This document shows, piece by piece, positions 1 to 10,671 of a DNA stretch of 64,000 nucleotides. The stretch is from Phanerodontia chrysosporium (lineage: Eukaryota > Basidiomycota > Agaricomycetes > Polyporales > Phanerochaetaceae). The DNA lies in NCBI GenBank assembly GCA_001910725.1, contig MJGA01000028.1:186001-250000 (forward strand), in the 5' to 3' direction. The notes below the pieces were generated by a model. The model did no database searches. It was given only the letters and a program-made list of their open reading frames with translations, and was not told where the DNA came from. A program made the position numbers and the translations under genes. How positions within the stretch are numbered: the stretch's first letter is position 1; every line of letters starts with the position of its first letter.

Positions 1-81
1 GATCTCCGTCTCGACGTCTTCATCACCAATTGAAACTGCACAACAGTGAGCTACAAAATTTGCGACAAGATATATACCTAC

Positions 82-334
82 CTGTACCTCCCGCCAGACG
101 GCTACGCTTCCGGGGTGTGGACAAGGTCGCCGAGGAGAAACGCTTGCCTGAGTAGGTATGATCAGCCCCGCGATGACCACAGACGTCTAGAGACATACGT
201 TTGGGAGTGGCACTAGGCGAGGATAAGGGGGACGAGAACTGCTCCCCTGAGATAATATCCACGGGCTCGTCATCGTGCTGCGCAACTGCTGCCGCGTGAG
301 TTAGAGCGTTGATAGATGCAACAGCAAAGCCCAC
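82..334 (-). CDS. possible exons of an unidentified gene running off the left edge
   Basis: On the minus strand an open stretch at 199-334 ends at a GTATGT donor, and a 51-bp GT-AG intron (148-198) leads to a second open stretch (82-147). That stretch ends at another good donor (GTAGGT, 76-81). Both splice sites are phase 1, so the frame continues. A further GTAAGT donor near 335-340 suggests the 5' part of 199-334 may itself be intronic. The translation is Ser/Pro/Thr-rich and then basic (a TPRKRSR run), which would suit a nuclear protein tail. I recognise no domain. The rest of the gene would lie left of the window. It could also be chance open frame. Confidence 0.3.
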
Positions 335-2084
335 ACTTACCTTTGAGTGGGTAGTGATGGACCAAACAGTTGCGGGAGGTGTAGCCCTTCTCGAGGGTTA
401 CTGCGTGTGAGGATTAGACTGGTTGGGCTCCTGGCGTATAAGGTGAGACTTACCCCAATACTTGCAGTGCCCGCGTGCGCAAGCAGCGATCCACTGACCG
501 ACGTGTCGATCACCAGTCAGCTTGAGAAAGATCTTGGATTCGGTGAAAGCAGGCTGGTCCAAGTCTTGAGCACAGAGGCAGCCCGGCGCAGAGAACTCGT
601 GGCCGTTTCGATGCTCCAACAACTGATCTGGCGGGACGCGCTCAAATTTGCCGGGGAGTCCGCATGGACGTATGGGCCTGTCGATTCAGTTAGCTGTAGA
701 AGACGAAGGAATGCGTACATACCATTGCCAAGAAATCAATCGCCCACCCTTGAACTCGGGAATATGCCCGTCTGCAACTCCGAGTCGAACAGCCCTATTG
801 AAGGGGAGGTGTCCGCAAGAATCCACGGAGCCAGCTAGGCGGATGGGGGCAAACTGTCTGGGAGCGGTTGCGAGACTCATCGTAGGATGCGAGGGAAAGG
901 AATGTGGTTTGGCGTGGCAGCCGTAGGCAATGGAAGAGAAGGCGGAGAACGGCTGAGAGGACGGCAAGCAGGCCCTTATTTTATACTCGCTTGCACCTTA
1001 GTTGACTATCACGTACTTTTGTTAAGTCTTCCTTTGCCAATGAGACACCCGGTGCGCAGGTTCCTATTCACCGTCAACGCGCCGCCGCCGCCGTTCCTGG
1101 CTCGGGGAAAGTCCACGTTGCACAGATGGAGGCACATCGACACCTCGTGGGATAGCCCGCCCTTGAATGCGGTGCCTTGCCTTGGGAATACGTGGACGTT
1201 GGGGACGGCATCGACAACGGGGGTGAGAGGCGGGACGCTGGACACAGGCGACGGACGAAGCCAAGGGATACTGACCGAATTTGGAAGTCACGCTTGCACA
1301 TCGCCCAAATCCGAGCGGTAAGCACACGTGGATATATTTCCAGCATATCTGATGATAACAGACGCTCAGTCAACCAAACTGGGGAGGTCACCGGCCTGCA
1401 GGTCTCCCGAGGGGCGCTTGGTATCGGATCTGTCAAATCAGCGTCTATCGACCTCGAACAATCGAGTGGTCACTCAGCCTATACCACCCCATGGCAGATG
1501 GTCATATAAATGCAGAATGACTCAGTATATACAAACACTCGTACAGATGATCTGAGAGCGGGAGGCGGGAGAGGTGCACCGGAAGCGCCCACGCGCGTGC
1601 CGAGCGCTTGGTAGCCATCAGTTCGTGATTTCATCCATGGCCTTCCCGCCTACCGTACTGCATCCCGTTGGCTGTCACTTTCTCGCTCTGCAATTCAGCG
1701 GTCCGTCACACCCTGTGGATATTTCTCGTGAGTCTTTACTCGAGCACTGGTAGTCAACCTCTTGACAGCTATATTGCACACCCTCAGGACCATGGGTCAC
1801 AGGCAGAGAAGCCCAGTTTTAAACGAAGGGAAGCACTCGATATCGTTGCGCACTCAACGACGCCTTGATTATGTGCTGCTTCTGGTGCTCTCGTCCAGAT
1901 ATGTACCTCCGCCGCCAATACCTTAGACATCAGAAGAATTGGCTCTGGAGACCATCCATGCTGCGAAAGCCGGCGGCGTATCCCGAGGGCACGGTTCATG
2001 CCAAGGCGCCCAAACCGAGCGTGCGCCGACGCAGAGGGAGCACTTTTCATCCTCGACATAACTCCACAGCACTATACACAGGCT
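335..2084. other. no convincing gene
   Basis: Open frames here are short, overlap on both strands and show no domain I recognise. The stretch 1070-1120 is rich in GCC repeats. Nothing else stands out. Confidence 0.5.
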
Positions 2085-3260
2085 CGGTACGCCGGTCTGC
2101 GCGAGCTGCTGGAGCATGCCATCGGGCTGTGTCGCGACTTCGGAGAGGTATATGGCTAGGTGCGCCCGTGGTGGTGTACGGGAAGAACACGTCGCGTTTC
2201 GAGCACATACAGGCAGATCGGGCAATGCGCCGCATGTCGAGCATCACGTCGGGTCTGGGACCTGTCCCGCAACCGCGCTATGGCCCACCCCGCTCTGCAG
2301 ATGCATGCCAGCGAGGACCGCACACATCTGCATCGTGACCTGTGGCCCGCCTCGCACAGCTGGGAGTCCCGTGCACGGACCACGTCGACGTATGGACGAG
2401 CATTCACGGCAGGCAATGCCCTGTTCCCGTCCCCCGCGCCACTAGCCTCACGCACGTCCGTGTCGAGCTGCCCAGCATGGGCGTCGAAAACGTCTGGCTC
2501 AAGGTGCTATGTCTCCGCCAGAAGGGCCGCGCCGAGGGCGAGCCGGTGCACCTCGAGGAGTGGAAGACGGACGTTTCGACCATCGGTCACGTGCTCCGCG
2601 GGCCGCCGCATCGCCTACTTCAACGACCTCAGACTTCCTCTCACTACCGAACACGATGTTCTCGAGTCCGGGAATCATTGGTTTGATCGCGTCTGGACAC
2701 TTCAAAAGGTCGTCCCCCGCATGGCTTCCCGGTGTGCTGACTGGCATTCGTGCGCCAGGCGAACGCACGTTCTTCGCACTGCTACAGACCCTCATTTCGC
2801 AAGCTCACTTTGGGCTCGTCCGAAAGGGACGCAAGGCTTCTGTAGGAGATGGAAACCCGCCATTCTACGGGGCGCGCTGGCACACTCGGCGCACTCTGCC
2901 GGTCTGCGACGAACGCTTGCTGTGCGGACGTGGCGTCTGGCCCACACAAGTTCGCGCATCGTGAGCACATCATCGTGCCGTGCCACATCGTATGCCACAG
3001 CCTCGACGCCCCAGACGCCTCAGACGCCTCCTCGCGCCTCTGCACCCTTCGTACTCGATGCGCTGCATCGTCCACGGCATCGTGCTGCGCAGCGTGCCTT
3101 ACACGCTCATGCGCCTATCTCCGGCAGAGTATGCGGGCGCTCGCGTCCGTGGTGGTGCATCTCGATGCAGACGAGGCGAGAGTGCGCAGTGGGCGAGGGC
3201 GGCGGGCGTTTACGGCGGTGTGCCGATCATTTCCTGTGACCAATGTCATTGTCAGAATAC
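2085..3260 (+). pseudogene. decayed HET-domain gene (HET relic 0)
   Basis: Translated pieces in shifting frames follow the order of the intact HET gene at 18.5-21.5 kb. First comes a piece like CRDFGEVYG, a stop, then VRPWW (about 2130-2175). The HET core follows near 2340-2580: a SHSW motif, then a stretch matching the family's 'Y-W-L-D-V-L-C-L-R-Q-K-G' block with Leu-Lys in place of Leu-Asp. After that come an HWFDRVWT block near 2675-2700 and a D-A-D-E-A-R block near 3160. Several frameshifts and at least one stop break it, and the middle is partly deleted. No exon 1 like those of copies 1-3 was found. The longest open frame across it (359 codons) changes register relative to the family and is not a functional protein. 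It is the leftmost member of the HET cluster. Confidence 0.75.
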
Positions 3261-3483
3261 CAACCATCCTTGAGACACCCTCGCTGTACCCACTTGTGAT
3301 GCAAAGAGAGCACGTAGTCCGGGTCATCTGGGAGGTGTCATGTTGGAACAATCATGCGTCAAGGAGTGGGTGGTCGACCAAAAAGGCGGAAGCTTTGCCT
3401 TTGTGGCGCTAACGCCGTGATTTGAAAGAGACGTGCTCGTTTCGAGCCTTCCCCCAACAACGACCACATCCAGCGTCGCCACG

Positions 3484-4309
3484 ATGCCCAGCGACATGCG
3501 CGACCTCATCGACCCCCGTGAAAGGGTTCACTTCTACTACGGCATCTCCGACGACCCTCCTGAGCTGCTCTACCGCTCCGACCTCGACACGAACCCGTTT
3601 GTTGTCCCCAAGGGGAGATTCTCTGCACTGCCTGAGAAGACTGTTCACGGCGTATTCGATGCGACTCTCACCCCCATCTGGCGCAGCACCGTCGCACTGC
3701 CATTGTCGCCATGCTGGTGGAAAAGGAGCGCGGCATCCGTCTCTCGACACTCATGGCGGTCCGCTTTTCAACTCCTGACGAGGATGGGCAGGCCGTCTTC
3801 GGCCCCAACGTCATCTGGATCTCTGTCTACCCCAACACGACCACCGCCGTCGCCTGCCGCAACGCCTCTGCGGACATCCTCCGCATTCTCGACGAGCATG
3901 GTGTCAAGAACGCCGTCGTCGAATGGTACGAGGGCGCCGCCCAGTGGCTGTCAGGCCCGCCTATGATGCGCATCGATACCTATAGCAGGTTTCCGGTCTC
4001 CTACGTCCGTCGCGCGTTCACGCCGGTACTGGGAATTCCGCTTGCTGCAGCAGACCGCGACGACGCTTCCGAGGGTGCCCTCGGGCTATGCTTCCATGAG
4101 GGCGTGGACGAGCTCGGGCGCCCCAGCTAGAAAGTCTACGCCGTCACCGCCAAACACGCTGTCCAGAACGCAGAGACCGACTATGAGCGCAGGGCCAGCG
4201 GCGCGACACGCGCGCACATCCGTGTCTGCGGCACGCGCCGCTTCCAGGCCGTGCTCGACACGACGCAGGCGCTGGTCAGCCGGGCCGCCAACGAGGCCGT
4301 ACGCTTGGC
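3484..4309 (+). pseudogene. trypsin-fold protein gene, 5' part (split by a transposon)
   Basis: This is the N-terminal part of a family common in mushrooms: a conserved leader domain followed by a trypsin-like fold. From an ATG at 3484 the frame carries FYYGISDDPPELLYRSDL and a VHGVFD block, which are hallmarks of the leader. Near 3690-3710 the frame shifts by one; homology continues as AMLVEKERGI and then VVEWYEG. A TAG at 4128-4130 interrupts just before the block K-V-Y-A-V-T-A-K-H, whose His is the likely catalytic histidine. Coding similarity continues to 4309, where it stops abruptly at a transposon end. It resumes in frame at 8011, so 8011-8890 is the other half of the same gene. With one frameshift, one amber codon and the insertion, this copy should be dead. 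The substrate is unknown. Confidence 0.75.
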
Positions 4310-4333
4310 TATGGTGGATCCCTTGACCAGGTT
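4304..4333 (+). repeat. left target duplication and terminal inverted repeat
   Basis: CTTGGC (4304-4309) is followed by the left TIR (4310-4333). The right TIR at 7987-8010 is its exact reverse complement. Confidence 0.8.
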
Positions 4334-5156
4334 GACTTTCGGCACGGTGCAGTGCGTGATGGGTGACTGATGGGTGACAGGGCCATCGAGACAGTGACTT
4401 TGTAACGTAGAGCCCCCGTGCACCACTGTGAACTTTGCTTCTGAGCGCACGAATATATACTTCATGAGTGCCTATTGCAGTATACTACCATTATGGCATT
4501 GGATAATGTTGTTGCGCCGATGTGAGGCCGACGCGCAACATGGGTGGGCAGGTGGGTGGGCGCCTATAAGACCCCTGACACCACGGACCCTATGCACCCC
4601 TCGCCGTGTAGCCTGGCCGCCCCGCACCTCCTGCATCGGTGTTCTACTGCCACACTGGTATGCGAGCTGGAAGTAACAGTACTTTAGTTTGGCGCACGCT
4701 CATGGATATTGCATGAATTTCACGGTCACGCTGTGACTTATATGTTTTCCCCGAAATCGCAGGTATTTCCTTTTTCGGGCAGGCCCCGGAGCGTGCCCTG
4801 CATGCTCCCTCCCAGTGCACATCCATGGCCATTGCGTACTGCAGCCTCTTGATTATCTGCGTCGTCGTTTGATGGCTTCTCGCCTGCGAATCACGCATGC
4901 GGAAGACTTGTATGGGAGTGGGCGCTGCTTCCGCTGCAGGGTTTTCCGGTGCTGACTAAGCATGCTGCACCGCCCTTGCATGACGCAGCTCAGTTCTGCC
5001 CCCTTAAGTGCACCGCAGGCAGCTGAAAATTACATTCTAAGGCTCTCGCACATGGAAAGTATACTGCTTATTTTCTAGGATTCTTTAACGTGCTCGTGGC
5101 CCCGCAGTGAGCCAAAAAAGTGGCACGGGAACGCACACTACTTGATCTGTGGCTCT

Positions 5157-5843
5157 TGTCGCGGAGCAAGGGCTCAACGCTACACGAGGGAGCACAGATG
5201 GGGAGGTCGACGAGATGGTGCGGCGGAGCGAATCACGCAGCGACGAGCAACTTGTGCAGCTGTCCGTATTGACCAAGTTATTATTGAGAATAGTAAAGAA
5301 ATACACAATGCGGCTTACCTGTCCGTATTGACCAAGAGGTCGAGATGACGGACAGGAGCGAGGAGTGCTACCCTTATATACTACAGAGTCTTTAGGGCAG
5401 GCAGTACGATTACCTAAGCTGATGGGCAGTGCTTGGCATAGCCAGCGAGGCTGCGACGCGGGCTGCGCGGTGAGGCTGTGCTATGTCACGAGGCTGTGTC
5501 AGCTGGCAGTGTTCGGGGCTGTGTCGGGCCGAGGCTGTGTCATCAGGCTGATCAGCTCGGCGTGTCTCGGCGAGGGGAGTCATCAGGAATGACAGTGCCT
5601 CCTCGGCGATCCGGGGAACCGGTTGCAGGGCAGACCGGTGATCCGGGCAGTGTCTGAGCGCGCAGCGGGATGCGCTGGCGTCTAGGGGTGATGCGCCATC
5701 AGGGCGCTGGCGCTGGATGGCCAGGCGCTGAGTGTGAGCGGCTAGGACTCCAGACGGCGCGAGGGCTGCTCGCCCGTTGGATTAATCGAGGAAAATAGCC
5801 AGAAATCGGCGAAAAATAGGGCTACGCTGTCACATCCGTGACA
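5157..5843 (-). mobile_element. solo LTR of the Ty3/gypsy element, with 5-bp TSD
   Basis: In minus orientation this 687-bp block matches the LTR at 23320-24013 throughout. It starts TGTCACGGATGTGACA, has a TATA box, repeats TTGGTCAATACGGACAG twice, and ends GCTCCGCGACA. It is bounded by GCTCT on both sides (5152-5156 and 5844-5848), the 5-bp duplication expected of Ty3/gypsy integration. No internal gag or pol sequence is present, so it is a solo LTR left by LTR-LTR recombination. It is nested inside the 3.7-kb TIR element, so it arrived after that element. Confidence 0.9.
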
Positions 5844-5848
5844 GCTCT

Positions 5849-7204
5849 GGAGCGCAGCAGGCCCTGAAAAAAACCATTGAGAACATCGCCGAGGCCCTCA
5901 CTTGGTGCGCACTGAGCCAAGGACACAGAGGGCTGGTGTGCAGCATGCACTGCCTCACAGCGTCATTTGCTCCTCTGGCTGCTCCCCGAACGAGGTGCCG
6001 GCGGTCTCCCATGACACTCAAGGGACCATTATAGAGGGAGTTCTTGGCTAGGGGTCAACGAAAGGTGGACTGGGGCTTCTGGGAGAGTGGTAAGGATGCA
6101 GGCTGCATTTACTCGTTCCTGTAACTGTAGACTAGTCAATCCTAACCCAATACTCGAAGACTCACACTCTGTTTCGCACTTTTCACGAAACATAACTCGG
6201 TATACTCGGAGCAAAGGCTCAGACCTGAGGGTGGGGGCAAACCTTAAGCATGTAAGGGGGGGAAGGAATCTGAAATATTCGACAATACGCTCAGATATAA
6301 GACTACACGCATTCCTCTCCCGCTACCGTTCTCTCGGTCAGGAGGACCTCAATCGATGTGGAGCGATGGACAGTCGTAATATCTGGAGAGCTAGGGGAGC
6401 GTTCCATAACAAGCCAAATGGTAAGAAGGATGGAGGGTTATGTGCGAGACTGTTCGTGTATGGTGAAAGGCAAACAGTGACAATATTCGGGGAAGGCTTC
6501 TGCAACAGGCACTTGCTTTATGCCCTTGACATCGTTGGAGCTGACTATTTGCCTGCGCGTTCCCGCCACCCTCAGGTCATGGTCAGTCTCCGTCAACAGA
6601 GGTCGCCTACGTTCTGTGATTGAAGGTCCCATCCTGTCATCTGTACATACATGCGAAGAAGGGAAAGAGTAACATAAGGTTGGTCAACGTGCAGACAATC
6701 TGCAAGGGAGGGAACGAAGGGAAATGAGGGGAGACAAAGAGAACCATTGCGGAAGCAACATTAGAGAAAAATATATCAGATGAACAACACCGGACCCGAT
6801 CTGTCTGACCTGCACACTGTGGACCTTCACAGAAGCATTTGCCGTGCATTCCAGTTGATGCCAGTATCGTGACGACCAGGCGAGGTTGGGCTCGTCTCGG
6901 GGATCCTAAAGAATACAGAGAGAAATGCTAATTATAAGTCTATTGGGCCACCCGTACACAGTCTCGAGCCATAGTGCTGTCTACCCTTCTACACTGTGGC
7001 CGGGAAAGACAGAAACAAGGGTGTGCGAGGCACCGAGGAAAAGTCTTAGTGCGCCCGTCAGAAGTCATGTACGCAACATTCCTGCAAACAAGATCATCGA
7101 GTATTTCCGCGAGAAATTAAGCCGAGTAAAGGATCCTACTGAAAAACAATCATGTTTTCTCTTCTTATATGATGCAACCAACTCTTTGTCTTACGTTACG
7201 AGTA
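5849..7204. other. interior of TIR element, no recognisable gene
   Basis: A 178-codon frame (6087-6623, plus) is the longest. Its translation is basic and shows no motif I recognise. I see no DDE-type transposase signature. Confidence 0.4.
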
Positions 7205-7490
7205 GTTTTGTGTGCTTTTACGACGCGCAATGCACTTAAAATGCGAGTTGGTAGGGCGGCCACTATCAAACGGACCCCGGACACCCAAGACCGCAAGGTC
7301 CAGTTGAATCGTATCACCACTTCAAGAAATTCAGTTTTATGCGCTAATATAATATATATATGGACTGTTAGTCTACGTTCTCCTCAAAAACAAGCCCCTT
7401 TCAGACACAAAACGCAATGAACGCGACCTTGTAGGGCGGCGGCTACTCAAGGACCCCTGGCACCCAAGCCGCAAGGTCTCAATATCACCG
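7205..7490 (+). repeat. two imperfect direct repeats inside the TIR element
   Basis: A unit around 7245-7305 and another around 7430-7480 share GTAGGGCGGC, a GGACCC block, CACCCAAG and CCGCAAGGTC in the same order. They look like subterminal repeats or a local duplication. Confidence 0.55.
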
Positions 7491-7675
7491 GTCAGACTCC
7501 TCGTGCTGCATCCTGGAACGGATACTTGGCCCAGGATCTGTGCATATGCACAGCATGATCCGTACCCATGCATAAGCTGTGAGAACGGGCAACCTGGAGC
7601 CGCAAGTCAGCATATCCCTGGGTAGACGACTAATTCTGGATGATGTTAAATGTAGATTCGCTTTTGTTATAGTCG

Positions 7676-7737
7676 TCTTGGTCAAGTGGGTTAAATGTAC
7701 CAGGTTTCAGGCGAGACCCTTGGTTCTATTCCCGGAT
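7676..7737 (+). other. tRNA-like segment (degenerate; possible SINE head)
   Basis: TTGGTCAAGTGG resembles a pol III A box and GGTTCTATTCC a mutated B box, at a tRNA-like distance of about 40 bp. The acceptor stem does not pair and the T stem has a mismatch, so I do not call a functional tRNA. Confidence 0.25.
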
Positions 7738-7986
7738 GTTGCAATATGTTTTTTTAACTTTTACTGCCCAAGTTTTGTGCCGAATCCCGACTGATGTCTC
7801 ACATCCCTAGCATTTCTTTGTTCTGGTCATAGCCACTTTCTACCCAGCCCCATACTAAGTTCAGTGAGGTTGCAACAATGCAAGTCTGACTGTACATGGT
7901 GTCTGGAGTCCTTCTCTCCCGTTGTCACGCGCTGTGACCTCCCATCAACGGCATCGCGGCTGATGAGGTCCGATGCCGAGACATTG

Positions 7987-8016
7987 AACCTGGTCAAGGG
8001 ATCCACCATACTTGGC
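7987..8016 (-). repeat. right terminal inverted repeat and target duplication
   Basis: The right TIR (7987-8010) is followed by CTTGGC (8011-8016). Beyond the 24 perfect bases the inner sequences match only loosely. Confidence 0.8.
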
Positions 8017-8890
8017 GAATGAGATTGCGGGCCAGACAGCGAGGGCTGTTGCAGAAGACGGGGGCGAACGGGAGGACAACGCAGGGGATTTGAAGTGGGC
8101 GACGCACCAGGCGGAGGACGTGGTCGAACATCGTGCCAGGCTCGAGACGTTTCTTCAGGATCTCCAGGCGAACTGGTGCGACCCCCTTCAGCGCACCGTC
8201 GGCTGGGTCCACTGGGCGCCGAGGATCTACAAGGACATCGATTCCCGCGCATACACCCTGGACATTGCCACCGTCGAGCTTGACGCAGCCAAGTGGAAGG
8301 AAGAATTTAAAGGCATTAATGTCGTATACCTTGGTGCGTCTCTGCAGCCCACCGTTCTCCGCTCCGTCTGACAAAACAATGTCTCAGGAGGGAGAGGTCT
8401 GTATGGCCCAGTAGACATCACCGCCATGTTCTCTCCCGACACGACCCGCCCCCCGTCGTTCAAGTACCCCCCGGACGGCCTGCTCCACATCGAAGGCTGC
8501 GTCCCCGCCGCACGCCTCGCCAAACCCGTGGCCTACGCGGAGCAGGGGCCCGCCACCTTCCTCGTCGCGAAGGACGGCCCGTCCACGGGGCTCACGCGCG
8601 GCCGGTACTCGCCCGCAGAGGCGTACGTTGTCGACGCGTCTGGCGCCGCGTCGTGGGAGCTCGCCATCTACAACTGCGGCCGGCCGGCGGCGGAGCAGGC
8701 GTTCGCGGCGCCGGGCGACTCGGGCGCGCTCGTCTTCAACGCGCAGCGCGAGATGGTCGCGCTCGTCCACGCCGGCATGCGCCGCAACGCCGGCGCGCCC
8801 CACGTCGTGTTCGCCACGCCCGCGCACTTTGTCGTCGAGCAAATACGGCGGCGCTACCCCGCTGCCGACTTTGCGCGGCGCGTGTTCTAG
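8011..8890 (+). pseudogene. trypsin-fold protein gene, 3' part with catalytic Ser
   Basis: This is the continuation of the gene at 3484-4309. The frame runs 8012-8333, then a 54-bp GT-AG intron (8334-8387, phase 1), then 8388-8890. The translation carries WVHWAPRIYKDIDSR, ending in NVVYLG before the intron. After it come a GLYGP-VDIT block, FKYPPDGLL and APGDSGALVF, the GDSG serine motif of trypsin-like peptidases (Ser codon 8720-8722). The C-terminus (VVEQIRRRYP) is typical of the family. This half has no internal stop. It has no ATG of its own, as expected of a fragment separated from its start by the insertion. Confidence 0.75.
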
Positions 8891-9480
8891 ACGTGCGCGG
8901 TGTGCCCTCGATGTATGCAGTCCGGGCTCTTCACCAGATCTGAGGCGCTTCGTGTTGTCTGTCATTTTCCGTCTCGAGAGGCTGTAATTTATTAACTCAT
9001 TTATTATCGCATATAAGGTCATGGTAGTCCCTCATTCCAGATTTTTGAGAACATGTGCTACTGAAATCTCACACATAATCCAGGTGGGAGCCCGCAGTTG
9101 AAGGATCTGCGGCTATGTTTCGCCTGAAGCTGTCTTGCCACAAGCCGGGACACTCGCAACACGTCTCTGAAGCCACTGTCTCACCAGCGAAGGTTCCTGT
9201 ACCAAGGCGTCATGCGAGACCATGCCGCATACATTGGGGCCACAATGACCAGAGAATATATTGTGAAGACAGCCTGAACAGTTTGCACGCTTGATTTATC
9301 CGCAGTCTATTCGCAACGCAACATGATGTACAGAGCGGCACAGCCAGTGTAGATACGAACGAGCGTGGGTCCGAGCACGGGACGACGCCAGAGAGAGGGA
9401 ACCACGACGCTGCGAACGGATCGCAGCAACATGCAAGAGCAGTGGGTGGAGACCGGGGACCGCCCAGGACGGAGACGCCC
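8891..9480. other. intergenic, no gene seen
   Basis: This is the 3' flank of the trypsin-fold gene and of the convergent membrane-protein gene. I see no conserved motif. Confidence 0.5.
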
Positions 9481-10671
9481 TCACCGCGCCGCCGGCCGCG
9501 CATTCTCCTTCCCACGCAACGCAGCACGCTTCGCAGAACCCCTACCCGGCCCCTTCTCGCTACTGCTCGCAGCGTCCGCACGGCGGCGCGAGACGTTGCG
9601 TGCGATGGCGCCGAGCACGGGGCGCACCTTGCGCGTCTTCGGTGTTGCGCAGTCGTCGCCGCCCGGGGCGTCGACGGGCGTGCTGCTGCGCGTGCTGGAA
9701 AGAGAAGCTGGCTCAGACGCACAGGACACGGGCACGGTCGGGATGGGGCCGTGCATGCGGATGTCGGAGGGGGGCATCGGCCACGGTGCGGGCAACGATG
9801 TGAGGAACGCAGAGACGACGGTGTCGGAGAACGAGAGGTCCGCAGACGCGTCTGCGAACCACGTGTCGTCGGGCGAGCACGAGAGAAGGACAGACTCGTG
9901 CGCGTCGTCCTGCGCGTCGGACGAAGCCTCGGACCCCGCGAGGGAGGAGCTCGCGGGCCGCTCGTCCGTGTCGATTGTGGGGTGGTCGGGCACGCTATCC
10001 TCTTCTACGATTGTGTCTAGCACACGCGTACCCTCCACAACCTGCCGCGAGCTGTGCACGAAGGGGCTCGGCGAGTGGTTCTTGGCATTGAACGACGCGG
10101 CAGCGCCGGGCAGAGGCGCGTCCTTGAGGTACACAGGCTCCGGGAAGGCGATGCCTAGTGACGCGACGACGCAGCCTGCAAGGTCCGTGGTGACGGTGCC
10201 GACGTCCTCGTGCGGGGTGAGGGGTTCCTCCGGGACGTACAGCACCCAAGGCACGAGCTGCATAGTTTGCATGCGCTCCTCCTCTGCACACGTGTTGACA
10301 TGCCCCTTCGCCCACGCATTGCTCGTCAGAGTCGTACAGTGCGCCTCCGCCTCCATCCCCCCTCCCGCGCGCACCCCAGGAGCCAGAGGACGCCTGCGCA
10401 AACACGACAGCGAGCCAGCCGCACGCGCGACCACGCGGGAGAGGAATGCAGTGGGCGAGAGCTTCGCGGTATGGAGCGGAGGGGCTGCGCCGCTGCGGAC
10501 GCACGCACGCCTGGCGTGATGTGCGAGCTTGGAGCCCAGCCAGACGACGGACAGGAGGAGCGAGAGGGCGAGAATGCTGAAGACCGCCCAGAAGAGTTGC
10601 GGCGCGCCGAGCATGAAGCCCTGCAGCGTCGGAGGAGGGTGAGACGCAGAGTCGTGAGGGATGGTTGCCAT
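9481..10671 (-). CDS. single-pass membrane protein, Ser/Asp-rich tail (hypothetical)
   Basis: An uninterrupted 396-codon frame starts at ATG (10669-10671). Residues about 20-46 form one strongly hydrophobic helix (LFWAVFSILALSLLLSVVWL), followed by basic residues. That suggests a type III/N-out-like anchor with a cytoplasmic tail (inference). A Cys/Arg-rich stretch follows, and residues about 215-300 are Ser/Asp/Glu-rich and likely disordered. The last 60 residues are basic (TPKTRKVRPV, SRRRADA). No enzymatic motif is visible and I do not recognise a family. The opposite strand also has a 384-codon frame, but it lacks any protein-like feature. Single-exon structure is unusual for this organism, so a missed intron near either end is possible. 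Confidence 0.6.
   Translation of the reverse strand: MATIPHDSASHPPPTLQGFMLGAPQLFWAVFSILALSLLLSVVWLGSKLAHHARRACVRSGAAPPLHTAKLSPTAFLSRVVARAAGSLSCLRRRPLAPGVRAGGGMEAEAHCTTLTSNAWAKGHVNTCAEEERMQTMQLVPWVLYVPEEPLTPHEDVGTVTTDLAGCVVASLGIAFPEPVYLKDAPLPGAAASFNAKNHSPSPFVHSSRQVVEGTRVLDTIVEEDSVPDHPTIDTDERPASSSLAGSEASSDAQDDAHESVLLSCSPDDTWFADASADLSFSDTVVSAFLTSLPAPWPMPPSDIRMHGPIPTVPVSCASEPASLSSTRSSTPVDAPGGDDCATPKTRKVRPVLGAIARNVSRRRADAASSSEKGPGRGSAKRAALRGKENARPAAR

Larger units (their letters stand above)
4310..8010. mobile_element. 3.7-kb TIR element inserted in the trypsin-fold gene
   Basis: The two ends are a perfect 24-bp inverted repeat (4310-4333 and 7987-8010, beginning TATGGTGGATCC). CTTGGC lies directly outside both ends (4304-4309 and 8011-8016), as expected for a 6-bp target duplication. 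Removing the element plus one CTTGGC joins the two halves of the host gene in frame, which is strong independent support. Inside I see no transposase; the longest frame (178 codons, 6087-6623) resembles nothing I know. It is therefore probably a non-autonomous or decayed DNA transposon. A 6-bp duplication does not fit the commonest superfamilies (hAT 8 bp, MULE 9 bp, PIF/Harbinger 3 bp), so I leave the family open. A solo LTR has inserted into it. Without that LTR and one TSD copy it would be about 3.0 kb. Confidence 0.8.

Noticed and set aside
2160..3239. 359-codon plus-strand frame as an intact gene
   Set aside because: HET-family motifs appear in it only in patches and continue in other frames, so it is a decayed copy rather than a new protein.
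7676..7737. Functional tRNA gene
   Set aside because: A- and B-box-like words are present but the acceptor stem does not pair and the B box is mutated.
9365..10519. 384-codon open frame on the plus strand
   Set aside because: It lies opposite the membrane-protein gene, is low in hydrophobic structure and rich in Arg/Ser typical of antisense GC-rich frames.
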